Notes under the pieces: model-generated
What the model was told of the DNA's origin: nothing
The model's input: the letters and a program-made list of their open reading frames with translations, nothing else
The model's database searches: none
Made by a program: the position numbers and the translations under genes
In this document: piece by piece, positions 54,228-63,528 of the stretch
Layout: each line of letters opens with the position of its first letter
Position numbering within the stretch: the first letter of the stretch is position 1
DNA from: Pseudomonas parafulva
Lineage (GTDB): Bacteria; Pseudomonadota; Gammaproteobacteria; Pseudomonadales; Pseudomonadaceae
Length of the DNA stretch: 64,000 nucleotides
Direction: 5' to 3'
Assembly (NCBI RefSeq): GCF_000800255.1
Contig: NZ_CP009747.1
Span: 1,984,001 to 2,048,000 of the forward strand

Positions 54228-54998
54228 ATGGCATTGATTGCAGAGCTGCCAGGTCCAGGTCAGGTGCTGGTCTGCGGCGCCAGTCGCGGCATCGGTCTCG
54301 CGCTGTGCCAACGCCTGCTGGCACGCAGCGATGTCGAACGGGTATTCGCGGTATCGCGTCGAGCCTCCGCCAGCCAGGCGCTTCAGACGCTGGCGCAACA
54401 ACACCCTGGCCGCCTGGTGCTGCTGGACTGCGATGCCCGTGACGAGTCGGCACTGGCCGACCTGGCCAGCACCCTGCGCCAGCAGTGCAGCCATCTGCAC
54501 CTGGTGCTGTGCACCCTGGGCGTCCTGCATGAGGCGCCGGCCCGGCCCGAAAAGTCACTGGCGCAGTTGGACCTGGCCAGCCTGCAGGCGGCGTTTCTCA
54601 GCAACAGCTTCGCGCCGATCCTGTTGCTCAAGCACCTCGCGCCACTGCTGCGCCAGCATCCGGCCACCTTTGCCGCACTCTCGGCGCGGGTCGGCTCCAT
54701 CGGCGACAATCACCTCGGCGGTTGGTACAGCTACCGGGCCAGCAAGGCGGCGCTGAATCAACTGCTGCGCACCGCGAGCATCGAGTTGCGGCGACTGAAT
54801 CCGCTGTCGACGGTGCTGATGCTGCACCCCGGCACCACCGACACCGACCTGTCCCAGCCCTTCCAAGCCAATGTGCCGGCAGAGCGACTATTCGAACCGG
54901 CCTTCACGGCCGAGCGCCTGCTGGACCTGGTCGCCCGTCACGGCCCTGCGCACAACGGTGCGTTCCTGGCCTGGGACGGGCAGCCGATCGAGTGGTGA
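54228..54998 (+). CDS. Short-chain dehydrogenase/reductase (CsgA-like)
   Basis: A 256-residue SDR. The NAD(P) motif is VLVCGASRGIGLALC. The catalytic Tyr and Lys are in WYSYRASKAALNQL, and a Ser lies in AALSARVGSIGD. The C-terminal LHPGTTDTDLSQPF is typical of the C-factor-like SDR branch. The substrate is unknown. A ribosome site (ACAGGAG) precedes the ATG. Divergent from the DUF6482-like gene; the possible shared operator suggests a stress-related role, as an inference. Confidence 0.88.
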   Translation: MALIAELPGPGQVLVCGASRGIGLALCQRLLARSDVERVFAVSRRASASQALQTLAQQHPGRLVLLDCDARDESALADLASTLRQQCSHLHLVLCTLGVLHEAPARPEKSLAQLDLASLQAAFLSNSFAPILLLKHLAPLLRQHPATFAALSARVGSIGDNHLGGWYSYRASKAALNQLLRTASIELRRLNPLSTVLMLHPGTTDTDLSQPFQANVPAERLFEPAFTAERLLDLVARHGPAHNGAFLAWDGQPIEW

Positions 54999-55173
54999 GC
55001 GGGCCTGGAACCTATCGCCTGACGCCACAGTCATTGTGCTCAGAGACTGCCTGATCAGGAGCCGACGGCCACCCCACTCATCGACCACCTGGGTTCACTT
55101 CGTTTGCACCGACTCACGGCGCCGCCGCTCGCGCGGCCCGTGTCCTGCTCTTGGGCCTCATCGAGATGCCATC

Positions 55174-56424
55174 TTGGACAACCACACCCCTCTCGCTTCG
55201 CACCAACGCGGCCTGGACTGGCTGAACTTCTTCCTCGCCGATGTCCGTGACGGCCTGGGCCCCTACCTGGCGATTTACCTGCTGGCCGTGCACCAATGGC
55301 AGCCGGCGAGCATCGGCCTGGTGATGAGCCTGGCCGGGATCGCCGCGCTGGTGGCGCAGACCCCAGCCGGAGCGCTGATCGACCGCACCCCGGCCAAACG
55401 GGCGGTGGTGGTGATCGCGGCCCTGCTGGTGACCGGCAGTTGCCTGCTGCTGCCGCTGATGGCCTCGTTCAGCCTGGTGGCCCTGACCCAGACCATCAGC
55501 GCCCTGGCCGGCTCGGTGTTCGCACCGGCCATCGCCGCCATTTCTCTGGGCATCACCGGGCCCAAGGCGTTCACCCGGCGCATGGGTCGCAACGAATCGT
55601 TCAACCATGCCGGCAACGCCTTCTCGGCGCTGCTGGCGGGGGGGCTGGCCTATCTGTACGGGCCGGTGGTGGTGTTCTACCTGATGGCCGTGATGACGGT
55701 GGCCAGTATCATCGCCGTGAGCCGCATTCCGGCAGCGGCGATCGATCACCAGGTGGCGCGGGGGCTGGGTCACGGGCCAGCCGGGGACGCTGCGCCCGCC
55801 GGCTTCAAGCTGCTCTTGCACAACCGTACCCTGCTGCTGTTCGCCGTGTGCTGCGCGTTGTTCCACCTGGCCAACGCAGCCATGCTGCCGCTGGTGAGCC
55901 AGAAGCTGTCGCAGGTGGACCTGCGCCTGGCCACGCCCTTGACCTCGGCCTGCATCGTCGCCGCACAACTGGTGATGGTGCCGATGGCGCTGCTGGTGGG
56001 CGCCAAGGCCGAGCACTGGGGACGCAAGCCGTTTCTGCTGGTGGGCTTCCTGATTCTGCCGCTGCGCGGTGCGCTGTACGTGGTCTCGGACAATCCGTTC
56101 TGGCTGGTCGGGGTGCAATTGCTCGACGGCATTGGCGCCGGGATTTTCGGCGCGCTGTTCCCGATCATCGTCAAGGACCTGACCGAGGGCACCGGCCGCT
56201 TCAACATCAGCCTCGGCGCCTTGACCGCGATCTTTGGCCTGGGCGCAGCGTTGAGCCCCGGCATCGCTGGCCTGGTGGTGCAGTCCTCAGGCTATGATGC
56301 GGCCTTTCTGACCCTGGCCGGAATCGCCGCCGTGGCCTTCGTGCTGGTGCTGGTGGCCCTGCCGGAAACCCACCCCCGTTCGAGCGATACGCCGACGGTC
56401 ATGCCGACCCCCGCTGGAAACTGA
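55174..56424 (+). CDS. MFS transporter
   Basis: About 416 residues, twelve hydrophobic segments. The N-terminus LDWLNFFLADVRDGLGPYLAIYLL and the loop ALIDRTPAKRAVVV are visible, as in a group of MFS proteins often next to stress genes. No ATG fits; the start taken is a TTG at 55174, weakly supported by a GAGAT upstream. The substrate is unknown. Its stop lies only 7 bases before the ArsB-like gene, so the two are probably one transcript. Confidence 0.8.
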   Translation: MDNHTPLASHQRGLDWLNFFLADVRDGLGPYLAIYLLAVHQWQPASIGLVMSLAGIAALVAQTPAGALIDRTPAKRAVVVIAALLVTGSCLLLPLMASFSLVALTQTISALAGSVFAPAIAAISLGITGPKAFTRRMGRNESFNHAGNAFSALLAGGLAYLYGPVVVFYLMAVMTVASIIAVSRIPAAAIDHQVARGLGHGPAGDAAPAGFKLLLHNRTLLLFAVCCALFHLANAAMLPLVSQKLSQVDLRLATPLTSACIVAAQLVMVPMALLVGAKAEHWGRKPFLLVGFLILPLRGALYVVSDNPFWLVGVQLLDGIGAGIFGALFPIIVKDLTEGTGRFNISLGALTAIFGLGAALSPGIAGLVVQSSGYDAAFLTLAGIAAVAFVLVLVALPETHPRSSDTPTVMPTPAGN

Positions 56425-56431
56425 ACCACCC

Positions 56432-57685
56432 ATGAGTTTTTCTACGAGCACCTTGATTATCTGGACGGTGGCCGCGTTGGCCACCGGCGGCGTCATCCTG
56501 CGCCCATGGCGCATCCCCGAATACGTCTGGGCACTGGGCGGGGCGCTGCTGCTGACCGTGCTGGGGCTGATTCCACTACCCGCCGCGCTGCACGCCGTAG
56601 CCGAAGGTGGCGACGTCTATCTGTTCCTCATCGGCATGATGGTGTTGGCCGAACTGGCGCGCCAGGAAGGGCTGTTCGACTGGTTGGCGCGCTATGCCGT
56701 GGTGCACGCGCGCGGCTCCGGCCAGCGCCTGTTCGACCTGGTGTTCCTGGTCGGCACCCTGGTCACCGTGTTCCTGTCCAACGACGCCACCGCCGTGGTG
56801 CTGACCCCTGCCGTGTATGCAGCGTGCAAGGCAGCGAAAGCCAATCCCCTGCCCTACCTGTTCATCTGCGCGTTCCTCGCCAACGCCGCCAGTTTCGTGC
56901 TGCCGATCTCCAACCCGGCCAACCTGGTGGTGTTCGGCAGCCAGATGCCGCCGCTGCTGGACTGGTTGCGTCAGTTCAGCCTGCCGTCATTGGCGGCCAT
57001 CGTGCTGACCTACCTGGCCCTGCGCCTGACCCAGCGCCAGCAGATCAGCCAGCCACTGGCACTGAGCATCGACCCGCAACCGCTGTCGCGGGGCGCGCGC
57101 CTGTGCGCGCTCGGCATCGTGCTGACGGGCGCGCTGCTGTTGTTGGCTTCGGCCCTGGATACACCGCTGGGCCTGCCGACGTTCTGTGCCGGGGTGGCGA
57201 CCACCGCGCTGATCCACCTGAGCCAGCGGCGCAGCCCGATGCCAGTGCTGCGGCAGGTGGCCTGGGGCGTCCTGCCTCTGGTGGCGGGCTTGTTCGTGCT
57301 GGTCGAAGCCGTGGCCCAGACCGGCATAATCCGCCAGTTGGCCCAGTCCTTGGCGGCGCTGGCCCACGACGCACCGACCCAGGCAAGTTGGGCCGCCGGC
57401 ATTGGCGTGGCAATCGCCAGCAACCTGATGAACAACCTGCCCACTGGGCTGATCGCCGGCTCCATGGGGCACTTGGCCGAATTGCCGGTGCAGACCACCG
57501 CTGCACTGCTGATTGGCGTGGACCTGGGGCCGAACCTGTCGATCACCGGCTCGCTGGCCACCCTGCTGTGGCTGGTCGCCATTCGCCGGGAAGGCGAACA
57601 GGTCGGCGCCTGGCAGTTCCTGCGCCTGGGCATGGTAGTCATGCCGCCCGCACTGCTGGCGGCACTGCTGGCACTGACGCTGTAA
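56432..57685 (+). CDS. ArsB/NhaD-like ion transporter
   Basis: A 417-residue membrane protein of the ArsB/ArsP-independent ion-transporter superfamily. Signature segments: FLIGMMVLAELARQEGLFDWLA, TLVTVFLSNDATAVVLTPAVY, NAASFVLPISNPANLVVFG and ASNLMNNLPTGLIAGS. The NDATAVVLTP and NNLP stretches form the two re-entrant loops. ArsB homologues pump arsenite or antimonite, but there is no arsR, arsC or arsH nearby, so other anions are possible. It is the second gene of a pair with an MFS transporter. Confidence 0.82.
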   Translation: MSFSTSTLIIWTVAALATGGVILRPWRIPEYVWALGGALLLTVLGLIPLPAALHAVAEGGDVYLFLIGMMVLAELARQEGLFDWLARYAVVHARGSGQRLFDLVFLVGTLVTVFLSNDATAVVLTPAVYAACKAAKANPLPYLFICAFLANAASFVLPISNPANLVVFGSQMPPLLDWLRQFSLPSLAAIVLTYLALRLTQRQQISQPLALSIDPQPLSRGARLCALGIVLTGALLLLASALDTPLGLPTFCAGVATTALIHLSQRRSPMPVLRQVAWGVLPLVAGLFVLVEAVAQTGIIRQLAQSLAALAHDAPTQASWAAGIGVAIASNLMNNLPTGLIAGSMGHLAELPVQTTAALLIGVDLGPNLSITGSLATLLWLVAIRREGEQVGAWQFLRLGMVVMPPALLAALLALTL

Positions 57686-57700
57686 CGAGGACCAATTACT

Positions 57701-57730
57701 GAATTAATTTCATTAGTTTCGGGAATTAAT
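57701..57730. promoter_or_regulatory. GAATTAAT direct repeat, 22-base period, upstream of an MFS gene
   Basis: GAATTAAT occurs at 57701-57708 and 57723-57730, two helical turns apart, in an AT-rich gap between the ArsB-like gene and the MFS gene at 57790. A convergent LysR gene follows the MFS gene and could encode the regulator, although LysR sites are more often inverted repeats. Confidence 0.35.
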
Positions 57731-57789
57731 GCCAGAAACGGGAAATGGATTAACGAATAGACTGATCGGCCTTTACATCGAGCCCGATC

Positions 57790-58974
57790 ATGTCCGTCTA
57801 CCAAACGCCCCCTCTGGCAGCACCTTCCACGCAGAAGACCGGGATCAGCATCGCGATCCTGGCCTTCTCGGCTTTTCTGATCGTCACTACTGAATTCCTC
57901 ATCGTCGGCTTGCTGCCGCAGATCGCGCGCGATCTGGATCTGTCGGTTTCAGCCGCCGGGCAACTGGTCACTCTGTTCGCCTTCACCGTCATGCTGCTCG
58001 GTCCGCCCCTGACCGCCGCGCTCTCCCACCTCGACCGCAAGCGCCTGTTCATCGCGATCCTGTGCCTGTTCGCGGCGACCAACGCCTTGGCCGCCGTGGC
58101 GCAGAACTTCACCGTGCTGGCAATCGCCCGCATCGTGCCGGCCATGGCGCTGCCGGTGTTCTGGGGCACGGCGAGCGAAACCGCCGGGCATCTGGCCGGA
58201 AAACAGCACGCCGGGCGCGCGGTTGCCAGGGTCTACCTGGGCATCTCGGCGGCCATGTTGCTGGGCATTCCACTGGGCACGGTCGCCTCGACGCTGATCG
58301 GCTGGCGCGGGGCGTTCTGGGTGCTGGCCGGGCTGTCGTTGCTGATGGCCGTGGCCCTGTGGTGGCTGATGCCCCAGGTCGCCCGCACGGCGAAACTGGA
58401 CCTGCGCCAGCAGGCGACGATCTTCAAGGACGCCTATTTCGTGGGCAATGTGCTGCTGTCGGTGGTGGTCTTCACGGCGATGTTCATCGGCTACACCTAC
58501 CTGGCCGATCTACTGGAGCGCGTGGCTGGCGTGCCGCCCGCGCAGGTCGGCTGGTGGTTGATGGGCTTCGGCGCGGTCGGCCTGATCGGCAACTGGATCG
58601 GCGGCAAGCTCGTCGATCGCTCGCCGCTCAATGCCACCCGGTTGTTCCTGATCCTGCTGGCGCTGGGTATGGCAGCGTTGGTTCCCGTCGCCCACTCCAC
58701 CGTGCTGCTGTGCGCCGTGCTGGGGCTGTGGGGCATCGCCAACACCGCGCTGTACCCCATCTGTCAGGTGCGGGTGATGGCCTGCGTGTCGCAGGCCAAG
58801 GCCCTGGCGGGCACCAGCAACGTGTCGGCGGCCAATGCCGGCATCGGCCTGGGCGCAATCATCGGCGGGCTGACCCTGACGCACCTGGGCACCGACTGCC
58901 TGGGCTACGTGGCCGCCTGCGTCGCGCTGCTGGCCTTGGTGCTGTTGGCGGTGGTTCGGCGGCTCGCGCCCTGA
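57790..58974 (+). CDS. MFS transporter (DHA1 drug/sugar efflux type)
   Basis: A 394-residue, 12-helix permease of the AraJ/SotB/PbuE group. The N-terminal half has FLIVTTEFLIVGLLPQIARDLDLSVSAAGQLVTLFAFTVMLLGPPL and LSHLDRKRLFIAILC (loop 2-3 motif). The group includes purine-nucleoside and sugar exporters and multidrug pumps. The substrate is unknown. It converges with a LysR gene, 10 bases between stops, and has an AT-rich upstream region with a direct repeat. Confidence 0.85.
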   Translation: MSVYQTPPLAAPSTQKTGISIAILAFSAFLIVTTEFLIVGLLPQIARDLDLSVSAAGQLVTLFAFTVMLLGPPLTAALSHLDRKRLFIAILCLFAATNALAAVAQNFTVLAIARIVPAMALPVFWGTASETAGHLAGKQHAGRAVARVYLGISAAMLLGIPLGTVASTLIGWRGAFWVLAGLSLLMAVALWWLMPQVARTAKLDLRQQATIFKDAYFVGNVLLSVVVFTAMFIGYTYLADLLERVAGVPPAQVGWWLMGFGAVGLIGNWIGGKLVDRSPLNATRLFLILLALGMAALVPVAHSTVLLCAVLGLWGIANTALYPICQVRVMACVSQAKALAGTSNVSAANAGIGLGAIIGGLTLTHLGTDCLGYVAACVALLALVLLAVVRRLAP

Positions 58975-58984
58975 CCGGCAGCGC

Positions 58985-59929
58985 TCATTGTGCCGTGTCA
59001 GGCGGCGCAGGCCGTCTGCCGTGGGCGCACAGGCGCGGCGCCAGGTAGTCGAGCAGGGCGCGGACCTTGGGCAGGTTTTCCCGGCTCTTCAACCAGACCA
59101 GGTTGATCGGCAAGCCATCGGTGGACAGTTCAGGCAACACCTCCACCACGCTGCCTTGCTCCATGTGCGGTTGGGTCAGCCAGGTGGGCAACTGGGCGAT
59201 ACCGAGCCCCGCCAACACGGCCGCCACCTCGCCTTCGCCATCGCCGACGGCGATGCGCGAAGGCATGCTGCGTCGTTCGATATCCCCGGCCTCGCGGCCC
59301 TTGAGGTACCAGGGCCCGACACCGCCATCACGCTGGCCATAGACCACGCAGGCATGGCCGTGCAATTGGGCCTGGTCGCGGGGCTCGCCATGGCGTTGCA
59401 GATACCGGGGTGCGGCGCAGAACACCAGGCGCTGCGCACCGAGGAACTGGTGCCCTAGGCTGGCTGGCCAGGCATCGGGACCACCGATACGCACCACGAT
59501 GTCGATGCCTTCGGCCACCGGATCGACGAAACGGTCGGTGAAGGACACATGCGGATCGACCTTGGGAAACAGGTGCAGAAAATCCAGGATCAGCGGCAGC
59601 ACGTGCAGGCGTCCGAAAGACGCCGGCAAGTCGATGCGTACCCTGCCCTGCGGCGTTTCGCTGTCGTTGAGCAACGCCGACTCCACGTCCTCCAGCTCGC
59701 CCAACACGCGGGTGCAGGTGCGCTGGAAGGTCACCCCGGCCTCAGTCAGTGCCAGGGTGCGGGTGGTCCGCTCGAACAACCGCACGCCCAACCGTGCCTC
59801 CAAGCGCGCCACGCTCTTGCTGACCGCCGAGGCGGTGAGGTTCAAGCGCTCTGCCGCCGCAGTGAAGCTGGCGCACTCGGCCACCGCGACGAACACGTCG
59901 AGGCCTTTTAGCCGCTCAGAGGTGTGCAT
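58985..59929 (-). CDS. LysR-family transcriptional regulator
   Basis: A 314-residue regulator. The helix-turn-helix is visible in FVAVAECASFTAAAERLNLTASAVSKSVARLEARLGVRLFERTTRTLALT. The effector domain follows, with GRVRIDLPASFGRLHVLPLI and VGDGEGEVAAVLAGLGIAQLPTWL. It belongs to the large CrgA/AaeR-like subgroup, often controlling adjacent efflux genes. Here the convergent MFS gene is the nearest candidate target, though LysR genes are more often divergent from their targets. Confidence 0.9.
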   Translation of the reverse strand: MHTSERLKGLDVFVAVAECASFTAAAERLNLTASAVSKSVARLEARLGVRLFERTTRTLALTEAGVTFQRTCTRVLGELEDVESALLNDSETPQGRVRIDLPASFGRLHVLPLILDFLHLFPKVDPHVSFTDRFVDPVAEGIDIVVRIGGPDAWPASLGHQFLGAQRLVFCAAPRYLQRHGEPRDQAQLHGHACVVYGQRDGGVGPWYLKGREAGDIERRSMPSRIAVGDGEGEVAAVLAGLGIAQLPTWLTQPHMEQGSVVEVLPELSTDGLPINLVWLKSRENLPKVRALLDYLAPRLCAHGRRPAPPDTAQ

Positions 59930-59962
59930 GGGCGTGCCCCTGCCTAGACGACCGGCTCTGGC

Positions 59963-61816
59963 TCATTCGGCCGCCTCCAGCACACCTTGGTCTTCGCCGA
60001 GGAAGCCCCCGCTCTGGTGCTGCCAAAGCCGGGCGTAGGTGCCGTTGCGCGCCAGCAGCTCGGCATGGGTGCCCTGCTCGATGATGCGCCCTTCGTCCAT
60101 CACGATCAGCCGGTCCATCGCGGCGATGGTCGACAAGCGGTGGGCGATGGCGATCACCGTCTTGCCCTGCATCATCTCGTCGAGGCTTTCCTGGATGGCC
60201 ACTTCCACCTCCGAGTCCAGCGCGCTGGTGGCTTCGTCGAGCAGCAGGATCGGCGCGTTCTTGAGCATGACCCGCGCGATCGCCACGCGCTGGCGCTGGC
60301 CGCCGGAGAGCTTGATGCCGCGCTCGCCAACCAAGGTGTCGTAGCCGGTATGGCCCTGGCGGTCGCTGAGCTGGCGGATGAAGTCATCGGCCTGGGCGTC
60401 GACGGCGGCCTGGCGGATCTGCGCCTCGGTGGCGTCAGGCCGGCCGTAGGCGATGTTGTCGCGAATCGAGCGGTGCAACAGCGAGGTGTCCTGGGTGACC
60501 ATGCCGATGGCACTGCGCAAGCTGTCCTGGGTGACCTGGGCGATATCCTGGCCGTCGATGCGGATCTGTCCTTGGTCGACGTCGTGGAACCGCAGCAGCA
60601 GGTTGATCAAGGTCGACTTGCCGGCCCCGGAGCGGCCGACCAGGCCGATCTTCTCGCCGGCACGGATCTCCAGACTCAGGCCATCGAGCACCTGACGTTC
60701 GCCGTTGTAGTTGAAGTGCACGTTGTCGAAGCTTACGGCCCCGCCCTGGGTCTGCAGCACACCGGCACCGGGCGCGTCCTGCACCTTGGGACCGGTGGCC
60801 AGGGTGGCCATGCCGTCCTGCACGGTGCCGATGCTCTCGAACAGCGAGGTCATCTGCCACATGATCCAGTGCGACATGCCATTGATGCGCAGCGCCATGG
60901 CGGTGATCGCCGCCACCGCACCGGCGCCGACCTGACCCTGATGCCAGAGCCACAGGGCATAGCCGCCGGCACTCATGATCAAACCGACCACCAGCGCCTG
61001 ATTGGCGATCTCGAACTGGCTGACCAGGCGCATCTGTCGGAAACCGGTGTGCTTGAAGTCTTCCATCGCCGCCCGGGCGAAATGCGCCTCGCGCTTGGAA
61101 TGGGAGAACAGCTTGACCGTGGTGATGTTGGTATAGGCGTCCGACACCCGCCCGGTCATGGACGAGCGGGCGTTGGCTTGCTCCTGCCCCACTTTGCCCA
61201 GGCGCGGCACGAAGTACAGCATGGTCAGTCCGAACAGCAGCAACCAGGCCACGAACGGCAGCATCAGCTTGGGCGCGAAGCCGCCCGCCAAGGCGATGAT
61301 CGCCACGAAGTACACCCCGATACCCGGCAGGATCTCGATCAAGGTGAACAGCACCTCGCGCACCGCCAGGGCGGTCTGCATCACCTTGGTGGTCACCCGC
61401 CCGGAGAACTCATCGGAAAAGAACGACAGGCTCTGGCGAAGCATCAGACGGTGGAAATCCCACCGCAGGCGCAGAGGCAAACTGATCGCCAGGACCTGGT
61501 GCTGGACCATGGTGCGTGCAGCCACCAGCGCAATGCTGATCACCAATACGGCGCCAACGCCCCACAGCACGCGAGTCTCCTCGGCGGTTACGGCTTCGCC
61601 GACCTGCCATTTGGCCAGCAGGTCCACCACTTGTCCGAGAAAGGCGAACAGCCAGGCTTCATACACCGACACCGCGGCGCTCAGCAGTGCCAGGGCGACG
61701 ATGTAGCCGCGCGCGCCGCGGGTGCAGGCCCACATGAAGCGCGCCAGCCCCATGGGCGGTGGTGGGGCCTCGTCGGGCGGGAAAGGGTCAAGCCAGCGTT
61801 CGAGTACACGCAGCAT
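59963..61816 (-). CDS. MsbA-like ABC exporter (fused membrane and ATPase domains)
   Basis: A 617-residue half-transporter. The first 340 residues hold six membrane helices (from [24 protein letters not shown]). The ATPase domain has Walker [18 protein letters not shown], signature [13 protein letters not shown], Walker [15 protein letters not shown] and H-loop [13 protein letters not shown]. It works as a dimer. The Pro-rich N-terminus (PDEAPPPP) is non-conserved. The substrate is unknown: lipid, peptide or drug. Ribosome site GGAGACC. It follows the LysR gene on the same strand but is read before it, with 33 bases between. Confidence 0.92.
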   Translation of the reverse strand: MLRVLERWLDPFPPDEAPPPPMGLARFMWACTRGARGYIVALALLSAAVSVYEAWLFAFLGQVVDLLAKWQVGEAVTAEETRVLWGVGAVLVISIALVAARTMVQHQVLAISLPLRLRWDFHRLMLRQSLSFFSDEFSGRVTTKVMQTALAVREVLFTLIEILPGIGVYFVAIIALAGGFAPKLMLPFVAWLLLFGLTMLYFVPRLGKVGQEQANARSSMTGRVSDAYTNITTVKLFSHSKREAHFARAAMEDFKHTGFRQMRLVSQFEIANQALVVGLIMSAGGYALWLWHQGQVGAGAVAAITAMALRINGMSHWIMWQMTSLFESIGTVQDGMATLATGPKVQDAPGAGVLQTQGGAVSFDNVHFNYNGERQVLDGLSLEIRAGEKIGLVGRSGAGKSTLINLLLRFHDVDQGQIRIDGQDIAQVTQDSLRSAIGMVTQDTSLLHRSIRDNIAYGRPDATEAQIRQAAVDAQADDFIRQLSDRQGHTGYDTLVGERGIKLSGGQRQRVAIARVMLKNAPILLLDEATSALDSEVEVAIQESLDEMMQGKTVIAIAHRLSTIAAMDRLIVMDEGRIIEQGTHAELLARNGTYARLWQHQSGGFLGEDQGVLEAAE

Positions 61817-61900
61817 GAAGGTCTCCAGACACAGGAAAAGGAAGGGATTCTGCCAGATGGGCGGCCGTGCTGACTGTAAGTGAAATGTGAAGGCGGTCCG

Positions 61901-62428
61901 TCAACTCAGCTGAATGAACAGCGCGTAACCGCCCAAAATCACCCAGAACGCCAGGAAGATCCACGGCGTGCGCAGGGAAAACAGCAGCGACTTGCGATGC
62001 GACGCCCGTGAGGTCTCGGCCTCGGCGAACAGCGGCGACTCGTCGTAGGCCAGGCCCATCAGCGGTTCGCTGCGCAGTAGATTGCTCTGCTTGAGCTGCC
62101 AGTGGTCGATGATCTTGTAGGCGGCATGGATCCCCGGCCAGGCGTTGAGCGAACTGAGCACGCCCAGCAGCGCCAGGAAGGGCGGCACCAGCAACGTGAA
62201 CATCTGCCCCCAGCTCTCGTTGAGGTTGCTCATGGCGGAGACGAAGGCGATGACCAGGAAGGATTGCGCGGTGAGGTAGGCGTCGGTGCGGTTGGCCAGG
62301 ATGGTGGTCTCGTACTGGATTTCCCGGCGATAGAAATCCAGGCGCTCTTTCGGCGAGCCGAACATCCGTGCTTCGCGCTCGCTGGAGATTTCATGCTCGG
62401 GAGTAGCGGGGGTGATGATGCGTGGCAC
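61901..62428 (-). CDS. Small membrane protein of unknown function
   Basis: A 175-residue protein. The GTG start at 62428 is supported by AGGAG 7 bases upstream; no ATG fits. A polar N-terminus with a charged helix (KERLDFYRREIQYETTILANRTDAYL) is followed by two hydrophobic segments (FLVIAFVSAMSN; FTLLVPPFLALLGVLSSL), a long loop, and a C-terminal helix (PWIFLAFWVILGGYALFIQLS). The order resembles small RipA/YidH-like membrane proteins, but I do not recognise the family. It is divergent from an SDR gene. Confidence 0.7.
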   Translation of the reverse strand: MPRIITPATPEHEISSEREARMFGSPKERLDFYRREIQYETTILANRTDAYLTAQSFLVIAFVSAMSNLNESWGQMFTLLVPPFLALLGVLSSLNAWPGIHAAYKIIDHWQLKQSNLLRSEPLMGLAYDESPLFAEAETSRASHRKSLLFSLRTPWIFLAFWVILGGYALFIQLS

Positions 62429-62603
62429 GCGATCGCTCCTGATCGTTGTGTGACTCGATAGGGGATAGAGACAGGCGCGCGAGAAAGATTCAGATCAATC
62501 GCCCGCCGACCGTCTGTCGTGGCAGGCGTAGATCCGTTCCAACCCTGAGCACTGGCTCGCTTCATAGGCAAAGAGACCTTTTTCTTCAGCAGGAGTGACC
62601 GCC

Positions 62604-63461
62604 ATGCGCAACTACCCCACCCCACCGTTCGCCTCGCAGCCGCAGACCGTGCCCGGCAGCCAGAAGCACATGGACCCGGTACCCGATTGCGGCGAACAGT
62701 CTTACACCGGCAGCGGTCGGCTGACGGGCAAGAAGGCGCTGATAACCGGGGGTGACAGCGGCATCGGCCGCGCGGTGGCCATCGCCTATGCCCGCGAGGG
62801 CGCCGATGTGGCCATTGCCTACCTCGACGAGCACGAAGACGCCAAGGACACCGCCAAATGGGTGGAGGCCGAAGGTCGTCAGTGCCTGTTGCTGCCGGGC
62901 GATCTGGCGCAAAAACAGCACTGCCACGACATCGTTAGCAAAACCGTCGGGCAGTTCGGGCGCATCGACATTCTGGTCAACAACGCGGCGTTCCAGATGT
63001 CGCATGAAACCCTCGACGAAATCGACGACGAGGAATGGGTGAAGACGTTCGACATCAACATCACCGCCATCTTCCGCATCTGCAAGGCGGCGCTGCCGTC
63101 CATGCCGCGCGGCAGTTCGATCATCAACACCAGTTCGGTGAACTCCGACGACCCGTCGCCAAGCCTGCTGGCCTATGCCACCACCAAAGGCGCCATCGCC
63201 AACTTCAGCGCGGGGCTGGCGCAGATGCTCGGCCCGCAGGGCATCCGGGTCAACAGCGTGGCGCCAGGCCCGATCTGGACACCCTTGATCCCCGCGACCA
63301 TGCCGGATGAGGCGGTGCGCAACTTCGGTTCGAAAACGCCGCTGGGACGGCCAGGACAGCCGGTGGAGGTGGCGCCGATCTATGTGCTGCTGGGCTCGGA
63401 CGAGAGCAGCTACATTTCCGGGTCGCGCTATGCGGTGACCGGCGGCAAGCCGATCCTGTGA
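62604..63461 (+). CDS. SDR-family oxidoreductase (YghA-like, glucose/ribitol dehydrogenase type)
   Basis: A 285-residue SDR with the N-terminal extension typical of the YghA group (PGSQKHMDPVPDCGEQSYTG). The NAD(P) motif is ALITGGDSGIGRAVAI; the catalytic residues are Ser in NTSSVNS and Tyr/Lys in AYATTKGAIANF. PVEVAPIYVLLGSDESSYISG ends the fold. ATG at 62604 follows AGGAG by 8 bases; a GTG three codons earlier is less likely. Members of this group are often stress-induced; the substrate is not known. The 175-base upstream region has no clear operator. Confidence 0.9.
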   Translation: MRNYPTPPFASQPQTVPGSQKHMDPVPDCGEQSYTGSGRLTGKKALITGGDSGIGRAVAIAYAREGADVAIAYLDEHEDAKDTAKWVEAEGRQCLLLPGDLAQKQHCHDIVSKTVGQFGRIDILVNNAAFQMSHETLDEIDDEEWVKTFDINITAIFRICKAALPSMPRGSSIINTSSVNSDDPSPSLLAYATTKGAIANFSAGLAQMLGPQGIRVNSVAPGPIWTPLIPATMPDEAVRNFGSKTPLGRPGQPVEVAPIYVLLGSDESSYISGSRYAVTGGKPIL

Positions 63462-63480
63462 GGGCTTTGCACTGAATGCG

Positions 63481-63507
63481 ATTGGGGCCGCACACTGCGG
63501 CCCCAAT
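63481..63507. terminator. Perfect hairpin between convergent SDR and nfuA genes
   Basis: ATTGGGGCCGC (63481-63491) pairs perfectly with GCGGCCCCAAT (63497-63507), loop ACACT. It lies 20 bases after the SDR stop and 22 bases after the nfuA stop read on the other strand. The flanking A/T pairs act as short T-runs in both directions, so a bidirectional terminator is likely. Confidence 0.7.
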
Positions 63508-63528
63508 GCGTCACGCCTTCCACTGGAC

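Noticed and set aside
59987..61873. Plus-strand open frame of 628 codons across the ABC exporter gene
   Set aside because: It is antisense to Walker A, Walker B and signature motifs of a complete ABC exporter and has no recognisable domain.
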